DNA of 64,000 nt from Orobanche coerulescens (Eukaryota; Streptophyta; Magnoliopsida; Lamiales; Orobanchaceae). The position numbers were made by a program, and so were the translations under genes. The notes under the pieces are model-generated. The model was not told the DNA's origin and ran no database searches. It saw only the letters and a program-made list of their open reading frames with translations. Of the stretch, positions 36,603 to 48,299 are shown piece by piece. The number at the start of each line of letters is the position of its first letter. Position 1 is the stretch's first letter. The DNA lies in assembly GCA_033398695.1 (NCBI GenBank), contig CM065809.1, positions 179,604,501-179,668,500 on the forward strand, written 5' to 3'.

Positions 36603-38917
36603 TGTAGCGACCACTTTTCTAAAATATAATTCTTCAAATTTTAAGAAGAATAAATAAAAATTTTGCAGCGGAAATACATTTCAAAAAGACAAACTTAATA
36701 ATTGCAAGTAATCTTCTCGAGTCATTGTTAAAACAAAACATACCTTGACATAAAAATAAAACAAATTGAACACTTGTCCATAAACATAATTTGAAATAAA
36801 TAACATTAAATAAATAAACATCTAATCATAGGCTTGATCATCCCACTCTCAATCGCATGCCACATCGAGCTCCTCAACCTGAAAGGGGGTAAAATGGTGG
36901 GGTGAGCTTCCAACTCGCTCAGTGTGGAGAGTACGCAATATGTCTACGTTAATTACTAAATATATTAGCAAGTATAAACAACATGACTGATAAATTCTGA
37001 TGCCCGTCGGCTAGCCCGAAGGCTTTATGCACAATTACGTGCTTCTGACTGATTTGCACATTTAAGTGCTTGGTGATTGCACATTTAAGTGCTTCTGACT
37101 GATTTGCACATTTAAGTGCTTCTGACTGATTTCACGTGCACATACAAGACAATATATAAAGCAATTAAAATAAACAAAAGCGTAATAAATCCCCACACCT
37201 GGATAAAATGCAGTTCTTGACTTGAATGTGATGAAGATGCTTGACTCGATAATTCTAGGCCCGTAAATTCTTGTTATTATCTACAATTAATAATAATAAA
37301 AAAAAATTATTATTATTATATGACTGAGAATTAAATTGTAAGTGAATAATAATAGTAATTAAAAATGTCAACATGTTAAAAGCTTGGCCGAAAGGGACTG
37401 AAATTGAAGAAATTATAATTCTGATTGGGGCTAACTGAAATAATTATAAACCAGACTGGGGCAAGAAGGAAGAAGCTGAAAATTTGAGGCTGAAATTGAC
37501 ATACACTAAAAAACTGATTTGGGGTCAAATCGAGAAGGTCTGGAACATGGGGGTTAAATTGAAGAACCCTAAAAATTAACTGGGTATAAAAACCCTTTTA
37601 CCCTAAAGAAGTCAGCCGACAACTTGCTACTTCTTCTTCCTCAATTCCTCTCTCTCGATGTCCTCTCTCTCTCCCTCTCATATCCTCTTTCTCACTTCTT
37701 CTCGGTTCATCTCTCTCCCTGCTCTCTGAAAACAAAAAAAAATATATATCTCTCTCTCTAAAGTTCTTGGCCGACAACCACACACTCAAAATACACACCA
37801 AGGTGTGATCGATTCACACAGACCATAAAGCACAGAGATTAAACAAAAGGGCTTCGGCCCTTGTCCTCCGATGGACGACGCAACCAAGAAATATTGCGAC
37901 GGGAAGTCAGGGCAAGGAAATAGAGGTAAGGAACTGGTTCTTGATTGAGGGCCGGTTACTTTTCCTGTTCGGATTGGTTGTTGTATGTGGGTTCCGATAT
38001 GGATTCGGCCATGAGTTCGGGCCGGTTTTGATTCTCTGAAATTGGGATGGAACTTGTGGTGCGATTCTTGTTCGGGTGCTTGTATTCCAGTTTCACGTTT
38101 GGGGTTTTGAATTCCGATTTGGGCTGGGGTTAATTTCGGGCTCAAGAGTCGGCAGAATTAGTAAGGACTAAGGAGGACGGCCGGAGCCGACGAATATTAA
38201 TGGGTACTCGGCTTGACTGTGTTGGGTGTCTTTTGTGTAATCAAAGGGTATAGAAGGGGGAAAAATTTACCTGTTGTGCTCCTGTGTAGAAATCTGAAGT
38301 CTGATATTTGTGAAATGTGTTCTGCTCGGTTGCTGCGGGATTTATGATGAGTTGAGGAAAAGGAATGGATATGAATTGTCATGGATTGTTATTTATATTT
38401 TTAGTCTAGGATTTAACTGCTCATTCCATGATGACAAAACTCCCCCATTATGCCCACTACCTCCATTAAGGAAGTTAATGAAGGTGCAGAAAAACTCCCC
38501 CATGTTTTGATCGTGTGTGAGTGGAAGAGGATGTTGGGCTTGGCATTTGGGCCGGGGTATCGGGTTAGACAATAAAATAGGAATTGGGTTGGATATTATA
38601 ATGGGTCTGGCTTAGGCCGGCCCAAAGTAAATGGATTAAATTAATTAAAATGAAATTGTAAAATTTTATGGATAACGATTAATATCACTTAAAATTTGAC
38701 TCGGGCCTAGAAATGACGATATGAAACACGATAAAATAAAATAAGAAATGACACGACATGAATCACGTGACTCGACATGAATTATATTGATAAATGAATT
38801 TGCATGATCATGAAATAAAATGAATTAAACGATAAATTATTCGGGCATTAATTTAATAAAATTGAATATGTTTTCTATAATTCACAATAAATGTATGTGT
38901 GAAATCGGGGCGTTACA
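36603..38917 (-). repeat. Right (5') LTR of the innermost gypsy element
   Basis: TGTAGCGACC...GGGGCGTTACA. It carries the element's promoter region: a CT/GA-rich tract at about 37640-37760 resembles a transcribed leader. Partner of 29468-31766. Confidence 0.95.
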
Positions 38918-38922
38918 CCATA

Positions 38923-41017
38923 TTCATTCCGGTCTTCGTCCTCGGCAAACTCGTAACAAAATCCACTGAGATATCCTCCCACTTCCATTCCGGGACGGGA
39001 AGTGGTTTCAACAATCCGGCTGGCCGCTGATGCTTGATTTTGACTTGTTGACAAGTCAAACACTTAGCCACAAACTGAACTACTTCATTTTTCATGTCAT
39101 TCCACCAGAAATTCTTTCTCAAATCTTTATACATTTTACTCGAGCCCGGATGGACTGAGTAAGGCGACGCGTGAGCCTCTCTCATAATACTCTGCCTCAA
39201 TTCCAGGTCGTTCAGAACACAAAGCCGACCTTGGAATCTCAACACACCATCCTCATGTATCACGAATCCCGGGGCTTTCCCCTTCCCCACATTCTCTGGA
39301 AGCTGAATAAATATCGGGTCCTCCAACTGCCCCGATTTAATGTCGTCGACTAGAGACGAAGAAATCTCAAGAGTACGCAACTGCCTGGAACTCTCTGGTA
39401 GCACAATCTCAACGCTCAACCTCATAAACTCTCGCTGAAGTCCCGACTGGGCCGTAAGTAACTCAAGCACGCGAAGCGATACCGATTTCCGGCTTAAGGC
39501 ATCTGCCACCACATTTGCCTTGCCCGGATGATAAAGAATCTCGAGGTCGTAATCCTTAATCAACTCCAACCATCTCCGTTGTCTCATATTTAGCTCTTTC
39601 TGCGTGAAAATATACTTCAGGCTCTTGTGATCGATGAAAATCTGACACGACGAGCCATACAAGTAATGACGCCAGATCTTTAACGCAAATACAACCGCGG
39701 CCAACTCAAGATCGTGCGTAGGGTAGTTCAACTCGTACGGTTTCAACTGACGGGAAGCATAGGCAATCGTCCTCCCATGCTGCATGAGTACACATCCGAG
39801 CCCTTGGCCCGAAGCATCACTAAAAACTGAGAAACCCTCATTACCACTCGGTGACGCCAAAACAGGAGCGGTCGTCAACCGCTTTTTCAACTCCTCAAAA
39901 CTATTCTGCCTCTCATCGGTCCACACAAACTTTTCTGACTTCTGTAACAACTGAGTCAGCGGTCGAGCGAGCTTAGAGAACCCCTCGACAAATCTACAGT
40001 AATATACGGCCAAACCCAGAAAACTACGGACTCCTTCACGTTCTTGAGCGGCGCCCAATCCAACACTGCCTCTATCTTATGTGGGTCTACACGAACACCC
40101 TCGACCGAGATCACGTGGCCGAGAAACATAACCTCCCGTAACCAAAACTCACACTTTGAGAACTTCGCAAAAAGATGCTGAGTTCTCAAAATATCTAATA
40201 CGATATGCAAATGACAGGCATGCTCCTCCTCGCTCCTCGAGTAAATCAGGATATCGTCGATAAAAACGACTACACACTTATCGAGGTATTCGATAAAGAC
40301 TTTGTTCATAAGCTGCATGAACACGGCTGAGGCGTTGGTTAGCCCAAAAGGCATAACCACAAACTCGTAGTGACCGTATCTTGTCCGAAAGGCCGTCTTC
40401 GGAATATTAGTATCCTTCACTCGGAGCTGATAATACCCTGATCTCAAATCAATCTTCGAAAACACGGTCGCCCCTTTCAATTGGTTGAACAAATCATCAA
40501 TCCTCGGGAGCGGATACTTGTTTTTTATAGTCACTTTGTTCAACTCACGATAGTCGATACACAGACGAAGTGACCCATCCTTCTTCTTCACAAAGAGGAC
40601 CGGTGCGCCCCAAGGTGAAGTGCTCGGTCGAATATACCCCATGTCTAGCAACTCCCCCAACTGTTTATTCAACTCAAGCATCTCGGCAGGCGCCATACGA
40701 TATGGCGTCTTAGAAATCGGTGCTGCACGCGGCTCTAAATCCACAGTAAACTCAATCTCTCTGTCCGGCGGCAAACCCGGCAACTCATCTGGAAAGACAT
40801 CTGGATACTCACACACTACCAGAATAGACGAGAGCTCGACTCCCCCTTCATCTGATCTCAAAGCATAACACCAATAACCAGTGCAACCTCCTCGAAGAAG
40901 TCTCACCGCTTTCAAAGCGCTGATCAGAAATCTCTGGCTACTCCGCTTACACCCCACAAAAGAATGATTGGTACCGTCAGAGGCTAGCATCGAAACGGTT
41001 CTCGTCCTATAATTCAT
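38923..41017 (-). pseudogene. RT, RNase H and integrase N-terminal part of the middle gypsy element
   Basis: RT (41017-39956): [35 protein letters not shown], catalytic [11 protein letters not shown]. RNase H (from 40058): [54 protein letters not shown]. Integrase zinc domain: [33 protein letters not shown]. The frame is cut at TKTGMNM by the inner gypsy insertion and continues at 29467. One frameshift lies between RT and RNase H near 40000-40050. Confidence 0.92.
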
Positions 41018-41085
41018 GATCGCCCCATGACGGTCCAGCTAATCCTCACCAAGAATCAGATCCTCGTCTCTAATATCTACCGCAA

Positions 41086-42593
41086 TCAGATTAGAAGGCC
41101 AAACCCCCCCGCAATACTCACTGGAAAATCTCTAACCTCACGATCCCCCACGATGCTATCCCCACTAGGCAGTTTAACAACAAATGGTTCACACGCAACT
41201 AGGCAATCAACATGCAGACGATGCACACAATCCAGAGATATAAATGAATGCGTAGCACCATAATCGAATAACACAAAAACAGGATGGTCAAGGATGTGAA
41301 CGGTACCTGTAGCCACTGTCGCGTCTGGGTCTCCTGCTCGTCTCATCTCATACACACGGGGCGGAACAGACCCTGCACTAGAAGCTCCCCCTCTAGAAGG
41401 CTGCCAACGTCCTCGACCTCTACCAAAACTCTACTGTGGCTGAGGAACTGTCGGTGCCTGATTCACACTCGGCTCTCCCGCAGCTGGGGCCGATACCTGA
41501 GTAACTGGCGCCAGAACTGCATCTATACAAAACTTAGCACGATGCCCCATCCGACCGCATGAATGACACTGAATTGGAGGCCTGTCACATTCACTCATAA
41601 TGTTTTCAGGGCGACCACAGTTAAAGCAATTAGGACCACGCACTGAACCAGTAGGAGCAGACTTGAACCGTTTCCTCGTCCAAATGACGGGGACTGACTC
41701 CCGAAGACTCGCGAACCAGACTGAGCCTTCTGATATCCTCCAGACTTGCCTCCCCGCGGCCGAGGTCTTCGCTTCTTTCTCTCAAGTGCCTCGTCTGCCG
41801 AAAACGACATCGCATAAGCCATCGCCTTATTCTGATACTCCTTCAAAGTTGTGCATCCCAGGCCAGACATGTAGTGATGCACCCTCGGTTTCATCCGCAT
41901 ATCGAAGTGGCGGATCTTATCAAGCTCATCTCGGACTTGGTTTCTCACATAATGAAGCTGTTGGTTGTAGTCCTTGATTGCCTGCGAAATCAGAACATCC
42001 TGGGGCTTAGCCTCAAAGAAGGCTCGGATCCTCCCCTCTTTAACTGGCCACGGACAAAACTCGTCTTCCATCATCTCTCGAAACTCTGCCCATGTGGCTT
42101 CCCGGTCACGCGGTTTCACCGCTTGCCACCACATTACCGCCTCTTTGGCGAGGAAGTACTGAGCGATGGGTACCTTCCTCTCCTCAGAGCAGTTAGCAGC
42201 CTCGAATACTTTCTCCATTTCAAATAACCAACTCTCCCAACCGGAAGGGTCGGAATCACCATCAAATTGCGGAGGATGACGAATCACGTCCTGAAGTGGC
42301 TTATCATTACCGGATCCAGTAGGCGGAACCGGGTTAGCATTAGCCTGGCCGACCAAGACGGACTGAGTCAGTAGCGTCATCTGGTTTGCTACTTGCTGCA
42401 AAATACTCGCCACGCCGACATTCTCATGAGCATTACCGGAGCTAGCAGACTGATCTTGCTGACCTCCGGAACTGGGTGGAACACTGTTCGACAAGGAAGG
42501 CATTGCTGAATCAGTTCCTGAGTTATCGGACATGGCCGCCCGACCGGCTGTGCCACGTCCCCTACCGCGTCCGCGTCCTCTACCACCAGGCAT
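41086..42593 (-). pseudogene. Gag and protease of the middle gypsy element
   Basis: Gag starts MPGGRGRGRGRGRGTAGRA and holds the core domain (PPQFDGDSDPSGWESWLFEM; AVMWWQAVKPRDREATWAEF). After a frame break near 41600-41640 come CCHC knuckles (CFNCGRPENIMSEC, CHSCGRMGHRAKFC). After another break comes an aspartic-protease segment (HPVFVLFDYGATHSFISLDC). The catalytic D-[ST]-G-A motif reads DYGA here, so the protease is expected to be dead even without the frameshifts. Confidence 0.88.
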
Positions 42594-42800
42594 TCTGAAG
42601 AAGTAACGGGTGAGTACAATTCAAACGCAAAACGCAACAAGATACCAAGAAAGGAATAGAACAGATCAACGTAACGAGTCAAGTTAGGAAAACTTACGAG
42701 CACCGGCGTACTGAGATGATGTCGTAGCAGTGATACTGTTCAAAACCGACACTCAACTAGACCCAAATAACCGACAGCCTAGGTATCCATAAACATAATT

Positions 42801-42810
42801 TCTGATACCA
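42801..42810 (-). other. Primer-binding site of the middle gypsy element
   Basis: Minus strand TGGTATCAGA, five bases from the LTR end, as expected for an initiator-Met tRNA primer. The match weakens after ten bases. Confidence 0.75.
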
Positions 42811-42815
42811 TATTC

Positions 42816-44717
42816 TGTAACACCCCAAGACGATCAGGGCATATTACAGCGTCGTAGACCCCACACTGTGGAATCCACCAGGCTAACGTACCAACAAGAC
42901 ATTCGACAACGACATACATCAACAACCAACCGACAATTTCACAAATCAAAGACTGAAATCTAGCAATACAATCTGACATCAAATCTATTTCCCAAAACGG
43001 GTACAAAACGTTAATAAATTCAACAGGGAAGTACTCAAGTACTTAAATCCATGACATAGTAAATAAATGACAAAACAGAACATCAACAGACGACCACCGA
43101 ACAGTATCATGCTTGCCCATCATCCTCATACGGCTCGTATGCTCGCTTGTCTCCAAGACCTGTACCTGAAATACAAAAAGTATTTCCCCCATTTAAAGGA
43201 TTAACAACAACTGCTAGTGCAAGTACAATCCATTTGAACTACCATTCTAATCAGATGAAAATATGCGCCAAGAATCACTTTAGAAATCATTTATATTCCG
43301 GAATATTTTACGGTGCACAAGCACAAAACACATTTCTCCAACAAAACATTTCAAAGTTAACCTCGGTACGAGACTCACGGCCACCGTACCCCGCAGAGCC
43401 CCGTCAGATATCCCTGGGTGGTTAACCATAGTTCACGATATGAAACTCACGGCAACGTATCCCTAGAGGCCCCGTCGGACCATCCCTAGGTGAACATACA
43501 CATATACATACACAACCACGAAAAGCCATAATTCAAATACTAGAACGCGTAAACAAATGTAAAGTACTTGCCTTTGAGACATCTTCGAAGAACTGGGAAT
43601 GAATAACAGCTATGAACGATCCGAATGGAAAACGACAGTTCCTAAATGAAGGATCAGCGTAACTCAGTCCTAACGAACAACAATAATCGAATGGAATACA
43701 CTCATAACCCCGATTACAAACCACGACAATGAACGATCAATCGATACGGGCGAGGGTTTACGCAAAACCTCCCCGAATCGATAATTCACGAATTTAACTA
43801 GGTGAAATGGATTGGGATTCATCCGATAACAACAATCGATGAGGAAATATACAACATATATGGACAATTCGAAATCAATCACGAAACCCCCGACAAGTTT
43901 AGGGTTCCTGCAGAAAGTACCTCGGATTCGAATGATGGAGGATGATTACGTTGATGATGATATGATAGCACGAGCCTACGGTGATGGGGAATGAAGAACC
44001 ACTGATCGAAGGTGGAAGAAATCGCCTCCAGGAGTCGCCCGCTGGAGAAAACGAAGGAAGAGATGAGAAAATGAGATGTTGACCTCTGCCCGCTGTTTTA
44101 AAACAGTGGGCTGTTACGACCGTAACAGGGGTTACTTACGGCCGTAACATGGCTAAATTACGGCCGTAACTGCCGGGTGTTATGGCCGTAACACCCTACT
44201 GGACAGCAGTTCTGGGTAGCTGCTGTCCAAACGATTCTGGATGACTCCGAAACCCGGACCTACTATCGAACCAAAAATATGGTTACGAAGTACATTCGAT
44301 GACGAACCTAAGAGTTACAAGAAAATACAATTCCGACCACCGGAGAGTCCGAATGCGACAAAGAAAATAAAATTCCCTAAACTTGTAGGAAATTACAAAA
44401 ATGGCCCAAGTGCCCGAAAATCACGATACGACGTCGGATTAACAAACCGAAAGTCTCAACATGACTAACTCAACCATACGAACTTATGAAAATCAAGAAA
44501 AAACGAAAACGAACGAGTTTTATGAGAATCGAACGTTCATACGACAAAACATGTCATAAAATGAATTTACGTGAAAACATCACCAAAACTCGTCCAAATG
44601 GAAAAACTCCAAGAATAAAGTAGATTCAAAATGTCGAAACGGTTACAAGCGAGTCGATAAAAATAGACATACACCAAAAATAAAAACTGCTAAAAATTGA
44701 AAGGTACGGACATTACA
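42816..44717 (-). repeat. Right (5') LTR of the middle gypsy element, complete
   Basis: TGTAACACCCC...CATTACA, 1902 bp. Around 44090-44220 it carries several copies of the near-palindrome TTACGGCCGTAA/'gttacgaccgtaac' next to an inverted pair (ggacagcag ... ctgctgtcc). The left LTR has equivalent but different sequence there. Confidence 0.92.
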
Positions 44718-44722
44718 TCAGC

Positions 44723-45109
44723 ATCACTAATTTTTTCTCCACAAAGTTTCAGTTTAGAAACAATTCTGAATAAATCAGAATTATAATCTTGCAGTCTTAG
44801 ATGCATCCACTCGTAACGAGCTTTAGGAAGGACGACAGTCTTTTGATGATCAAACCTTTCTTTGTGGTTCGCCCACAATTTTTGTGGATCTTTGATAGTC
44901 AGATACTCTGTCTTAAGGTTATCATGAAGGTGATGACGAAGGAATATTAGTGCCTTAGCGCGATCCTGTTCGTATGCTTTGTTTCCTTCTTTTATTGCAT
45001 CTCTTAAACCCCTTGAGATTAGGTGAACATCATCATCAAGAGTCCATGACATGTAATTCTTGCCCGAGATGTCAAGGGCGATGAACTCAAGTTTGGCTAT
45101 GTTTGCCAT
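44723..45109 (-). pseudogene. Copia gag, 5' part
   Basis: Starts MANIAKLEFIALDISGKNYM and continues KALIFLRHHLHDNLKTEYL and WMHLRLQDYNSDLFRIVSKL to GEKISDAD, where the gypsy insertion interrupts it. This is the retrotransposon gag (UBN2-type) domain. It rejoins 26229-25614 across the insertion. Confidence 0.9.
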
Positions 45110-46011
45110 CCATGCAATTCTGCACAAAATAATCAAGGATATGTTATCCAAATATTTAATTTACATGCTCATAGAGCCTGTAATATTCTTCAGGAATATT
45201 ACTTGTACTACTTTAATAGCATTAATTTAAGATCTTGAATGTAATATTCTTCAGGAATACTACTTGTGCTATAACATCAATTAATTTTCAAGATCATTTC
45301 GAAAAAGAAAATAAACTATATATATATAATATTTCAGAATATAACATGTCAAAATTTGAAATAAAATCACAAAAATCACGAAATTTGACATGGAAATTGA
45401 TAACAATAAACTTCACAGTAAATTGATAAAATTGTAATTGATCAAGTGTATATATATATATATATATGCAAAGTATACATCATGGATTTAAAATCATGTC
45501 ATCTGATAAAAAAAATTGTAACTTTAATTAGAAAGTATGGCGGACAATATCGATACACTATAAACTAGTACGCACATACAAAACTAAAACCTAGAAATTA
45601 TAAATATTTAGGCATAGAAAGATAATAACAAATAGACATAAGATGCTGAAAACTACAAACAAATAGGCGGTGATATACACACATAAAAACATGATGACAG
45701 TGAATTAAAATCAACCTATCATCAATGCCTATAAGAAACTTAGTTTCTGACAATGTGAAGTGGATGCATCAAATAAAGCAGATCCCCTTAAATCTCAAAA
45801 TAGGTTTTTCGATTATCAAGCCATCAAAATCCTAAAACTCATTCCACAAAAATATACATAATATGAGAATTTGGTGAAATCAAATAGAGATGAAGTTATT
45901 TAATTAACTACACTCTTATATGACTCACATGAATTCGGCGCAAAGATTAAAATAGAATTACCTTTTACGATCGAAGGGAATGAGAGATCTAGAACTATCG
46001 TGCTGATAACG

Positions 46012-46202
46012 TGTTGTAAACTAGAAAGAATAAGAGATAAGTTTAGAGAGAACCAATAGAGAGAATATTGTTTTATTCTTGTGTAGCCTACAATGAGGAT
46101 TAAAACCTCTATTTATAGGGAGCATAAAGGATTAGGGTTAGGGTTTAGACATCACTTATACAAGAAAGGTGAATATATACCATAATATAATATTCTGTAA
46201 CA
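46012..46202 (-). repeat. Copia 5' LTR (right)
   Basis: TG...CA, 191 bp, matching 21730-21898. Left neighbour 'tatcgtgctgataacg' is the primer-binding region in minus sense. Confidence 0.92.
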
Positions 46203-46288
46203 TATATAAAGTTGTGTGAGTAGGAAAATTGTCCCAAAAAAGAAACGTAACAATTTCGGTGGACAGGATCGAAAAGGAAAACGTAAAA
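46203..46288. mobile_element. Right part of the MITE split by the copia insertion
   Basis: 'aaaaaagaaacgtaacaatt' and 'tcggtggacagg' pair with the left part at 21630-21729. The duplicated TATAT lies at its left edge. The terminal bases are degraded. Confidence 0.55.
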
Positions 46289-46379
46289 CTTCATTGAACA
46301 GGAAAGAATATAATATATATATTTAGGATCAAATGAGAATAGTTCTTATCCTGCGAATTGCGAATATGCATGAGTTTTG

Positions 46380-46560
46380 TACTAATTATGCATGAAACAT
46401 ATGCATTCCGTGCATCAAAATTGCAATGCATTAAAATATGCATTATATGTATCAAAATATCGATGCATTGAAATATTGCATTATATGTATCAAATTTTTC
46501 TGAGAATAAATTTAGGCCATTCATTTATCAAGATCTATGGATGAAATTCATTCTTATTTC
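46380..46560. repeat. AT-rich ATGCAT repeat shared with 20380-20560
   Basis: See the sister copy. This one contains 'aacatatgcattccgtgcat', repeated 'gcattatatgtatcaaa' and the 'gagaataaattta' tail. Confidence 0.4.
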
Positions 46561-46689
46561 TTAACTTAAAAGGGTAATCAGAATACAAAATGGTTATTTA
46601 TTTCAATCGTAAATTCGTAATAGAGAAACAAGTCATGTTGATACGAAATAAAAAAAATGTAATTCGTAATAGAGAAACAAATCATGATG

Positions 46690-46843
46690 TAATGGAGCGC
46701 TTTTCCGGATCTTGAGACAATGTCAGGGAGCTTCATGAACGCTCCAAGTGTTGATTTCAGCGGATATCCTTTACAGTGTTCTCCCCACCAGTTAGCATAA
46801 TCTGGTGGTCTTCTGATGCCAGATTCTTTCGTTTAAAAGTCCA
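46690..46843 (-). other. Possible exon fragment of an unrecognised gene
   Basis: On the minus strand, a good acceptor ('tttattgtttattgtag', exon from about 46843) opens a short frame NKWTFKRKNLASEDHQIMLT ending TGA near 46766. In another frame the same DNA reads RRPPDYANWWGEHCKGYPLK and continues to KLPDIVSRSGKALHY. The GC content and lack of repeats set it apart from the flanking AT-rich sequence. I do not recognise either peptide. It could be a captured gene fragment, a 3'-terminal exon or chance. Confidence 0.2.
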
Positions 46844-46899
46844 TTTGTTCTACAATAAATAAACAATAAAACCAAATCAATAATTCGGAACATGTAAAT

Positions 46900-48190
46900 A
46901 ATGTTACGAAATAGCAAATTATGTATGCATTTGATGAGATGCATTTGACCTACAAGGCAAATTGTTACGAAATACGAAATTCGTAACAACATAATTAACA
47001 GTGTTACTAAATCGCACAAAAAACCCAATAAGCATAAAATGACGATACGAAGTACGGATTTTGCAACAGGGATACAAAATATCCAATACGAAATTCTAAA
47101 TTCGTAACAAAGTACCTTATTATGAAAATCACATTTCGTATCACTTATTCTTGCTTTTCGCATCATTACCCCAAATGTGTTACGAAATTCAAATTTCGTA
47201 ACTTCGTAACCAGATCCCACACAGCAGAATTAGTTACGAAATTCGAAATTCGTAACACCTGTTACGAAATTGGTAACATTTGTTATGAAATACGAAGTTC
47301 GTAACAACATAATTAACAGTGTTACTAAATCGCACAAAAAAACCCAATAAGCATAAAAATGACGATATGAAATACGAATTTCATAACAAGGATAAAAAAT
47401 ATCCAATACGAGATTCTAAATTCATAACAAAGTTATATTTTGTATCACTTATTCTTACTTTTCGTATCATTACCCCAAATGTGTTATGAAATTCAAATTT
47501 CGTAACTTCGTAATTAGATCTCACACAGCAGAATTAGTTACGAATTTCAAAATTCGTAACACCTGTTACGAAATTGGTAACATTTGTTACGAAATACGAA
47601 ATTCATAACAACATTATTAACAGTGTTACTAAATCGCACAAAAAACCCCAATAAGCATAAAAATGACGATACGAAATACGAATTTCGTAACAAGGATACA
47701 AAATATCCAATACGAAATTCTAAATTCGTAACAAAGTTATAACCTTATTATGAAAATCACATTTCGTATAATTTATTCTTGCTTTTCGTATCATTATTTT
47801 AATACGAAAATCTAAAATCGTAATAGAATATTCAATACAAAATTGCAATCTTCATAACATGTGTAACATATCTGAGAAAAAAACAGGCGATAATAACGAG
47901 ATTCGTATGAATTCACCCATCAGTTCAACCACAAATCGTATCAATTCACCAATCGTAGCAGTTACGAAATTCGTAACATGTATACCAAATCTCCAATACG
48001 AAAATTTCAAATCGGCACAAATGTGTTACGAAATTCGAATTTCGTAACTTCATACTGATACGAAATGACAAAATCTTAACAAAAACTCAAGTCATAGTGA
48101 TACGAAATGATAAAATTATAACATGGTAACCCAGTACGAAATGAATAAATCGTAACAACTGTAAATTCGTAACCACGTATGCAAACATGC
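46900..48190. repeat. Tandem array with dense TTACGAA/TTCGTAA motifs
   Basis: The sentence-like unit 'gtgttactaaatcgcacaaa...' starts at 47001, 47319 and 47623, giving periods of about 318 and 304 bp. Each unit contains several TTACGAAATTCGTAAC-type inverted motifs. To the right (47780-48190) the motif continues without a clear period. No coding sequence was seen; many short frames are by-products of the repeat. Confidence 0.8.
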
Positions 48191-48299
48191 GAAAACTAGA
48201 TTTAAAATACCAATACATCAAAATCGATCGGAAATCACCCCAAATATACCACGAATCATATGAAAACTTATAAACCATCAAAAATAAATACGAAAATAT

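Larger units (their letters stand above)
29468..38917 (-). mobile_element. Ty3/gypsy retrotransposon, innermost nesting level
   Basis: Target-site duplication CCATA (29463-29467, 38918-38922) inside the integrase gene of the middle element. LTRs 29468-31766 (2299 bp) and 36603-38917 (2315 bp) start TGTAGCGACC and end GGGGCGTTACA. The polypurine tract (reverse complement of 'acctacccccctttaac') is at 31767-31783. The primer-binding site 'tggtatcagagtg' (initiator-Met type) is at 36586-36598 in minus sense. Gag, protease and the first part of RT are open (34321-36186); the rest of pol is in broken frames. By nesting it is younger than its host. Confidence 0.95.
26235..44717 (-). mobile_element. 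Ty3/gypsy retrotransposon (Tekay/Del-like), middle nesting level
   Basis: Target-site duplication TCAGC (26230-26234, 44718-44722) within copia gag. LTRs begin TGTAACACCCC; the right LTR (42816-44717, 1902 bp, ending CATTACA) is complete, and the left (26235-28098) lacks its last ~50 bp because of a deletion that also removed the polypurine tract and the end of pol. Primer-binding site 'tggtatcaga' (initiator-Met type) is at 42801-42810 in minus sense. Gag, protease, RT, RNase H and integrase follow the Ty3 order on the minus strand. The integrase is split at 29468-38917 by another gypsy element. Long LTRs and the Arg/Gly-rich gag start suggest Tekay/Del; the diagnostic C-terminal domain is deleted. 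Confidence 0.93.
21730..46202 (-). mobile_element. Ty1/copia retrotransposon, interrupted by a nested gypsy element
   Basis: The LTRs at 21730-21898 and 46012-46202 both begin TGTTGTAAACTAG and end 'tataaca' or 'tgtaaca'; the right copy has about 22 extra bases. The target-site duplication is TATAT (21725-21729, 46203-46207). The polypurine tract is the reverse complement of 'ctcccccttga' just inside the left LTR (21899). The primer-binding region beside the right LTR reads 'cgttatcagcacga' in element sense (45998-46011). Coding order on the minus strand is gag, protease, integrase, RT, RNase H, as in copia. Gag is split at 26230/44722 by the middle gypsy element. Without insertions the element is about 6 kb. 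Confidence 0.92.

Noticed and set aside
46900..48190. CRISPR-like array
   Set aside because: Units are about 310 bp, diverged and without unique spacers of constant length, and the sequence is plant nuclear DNA.
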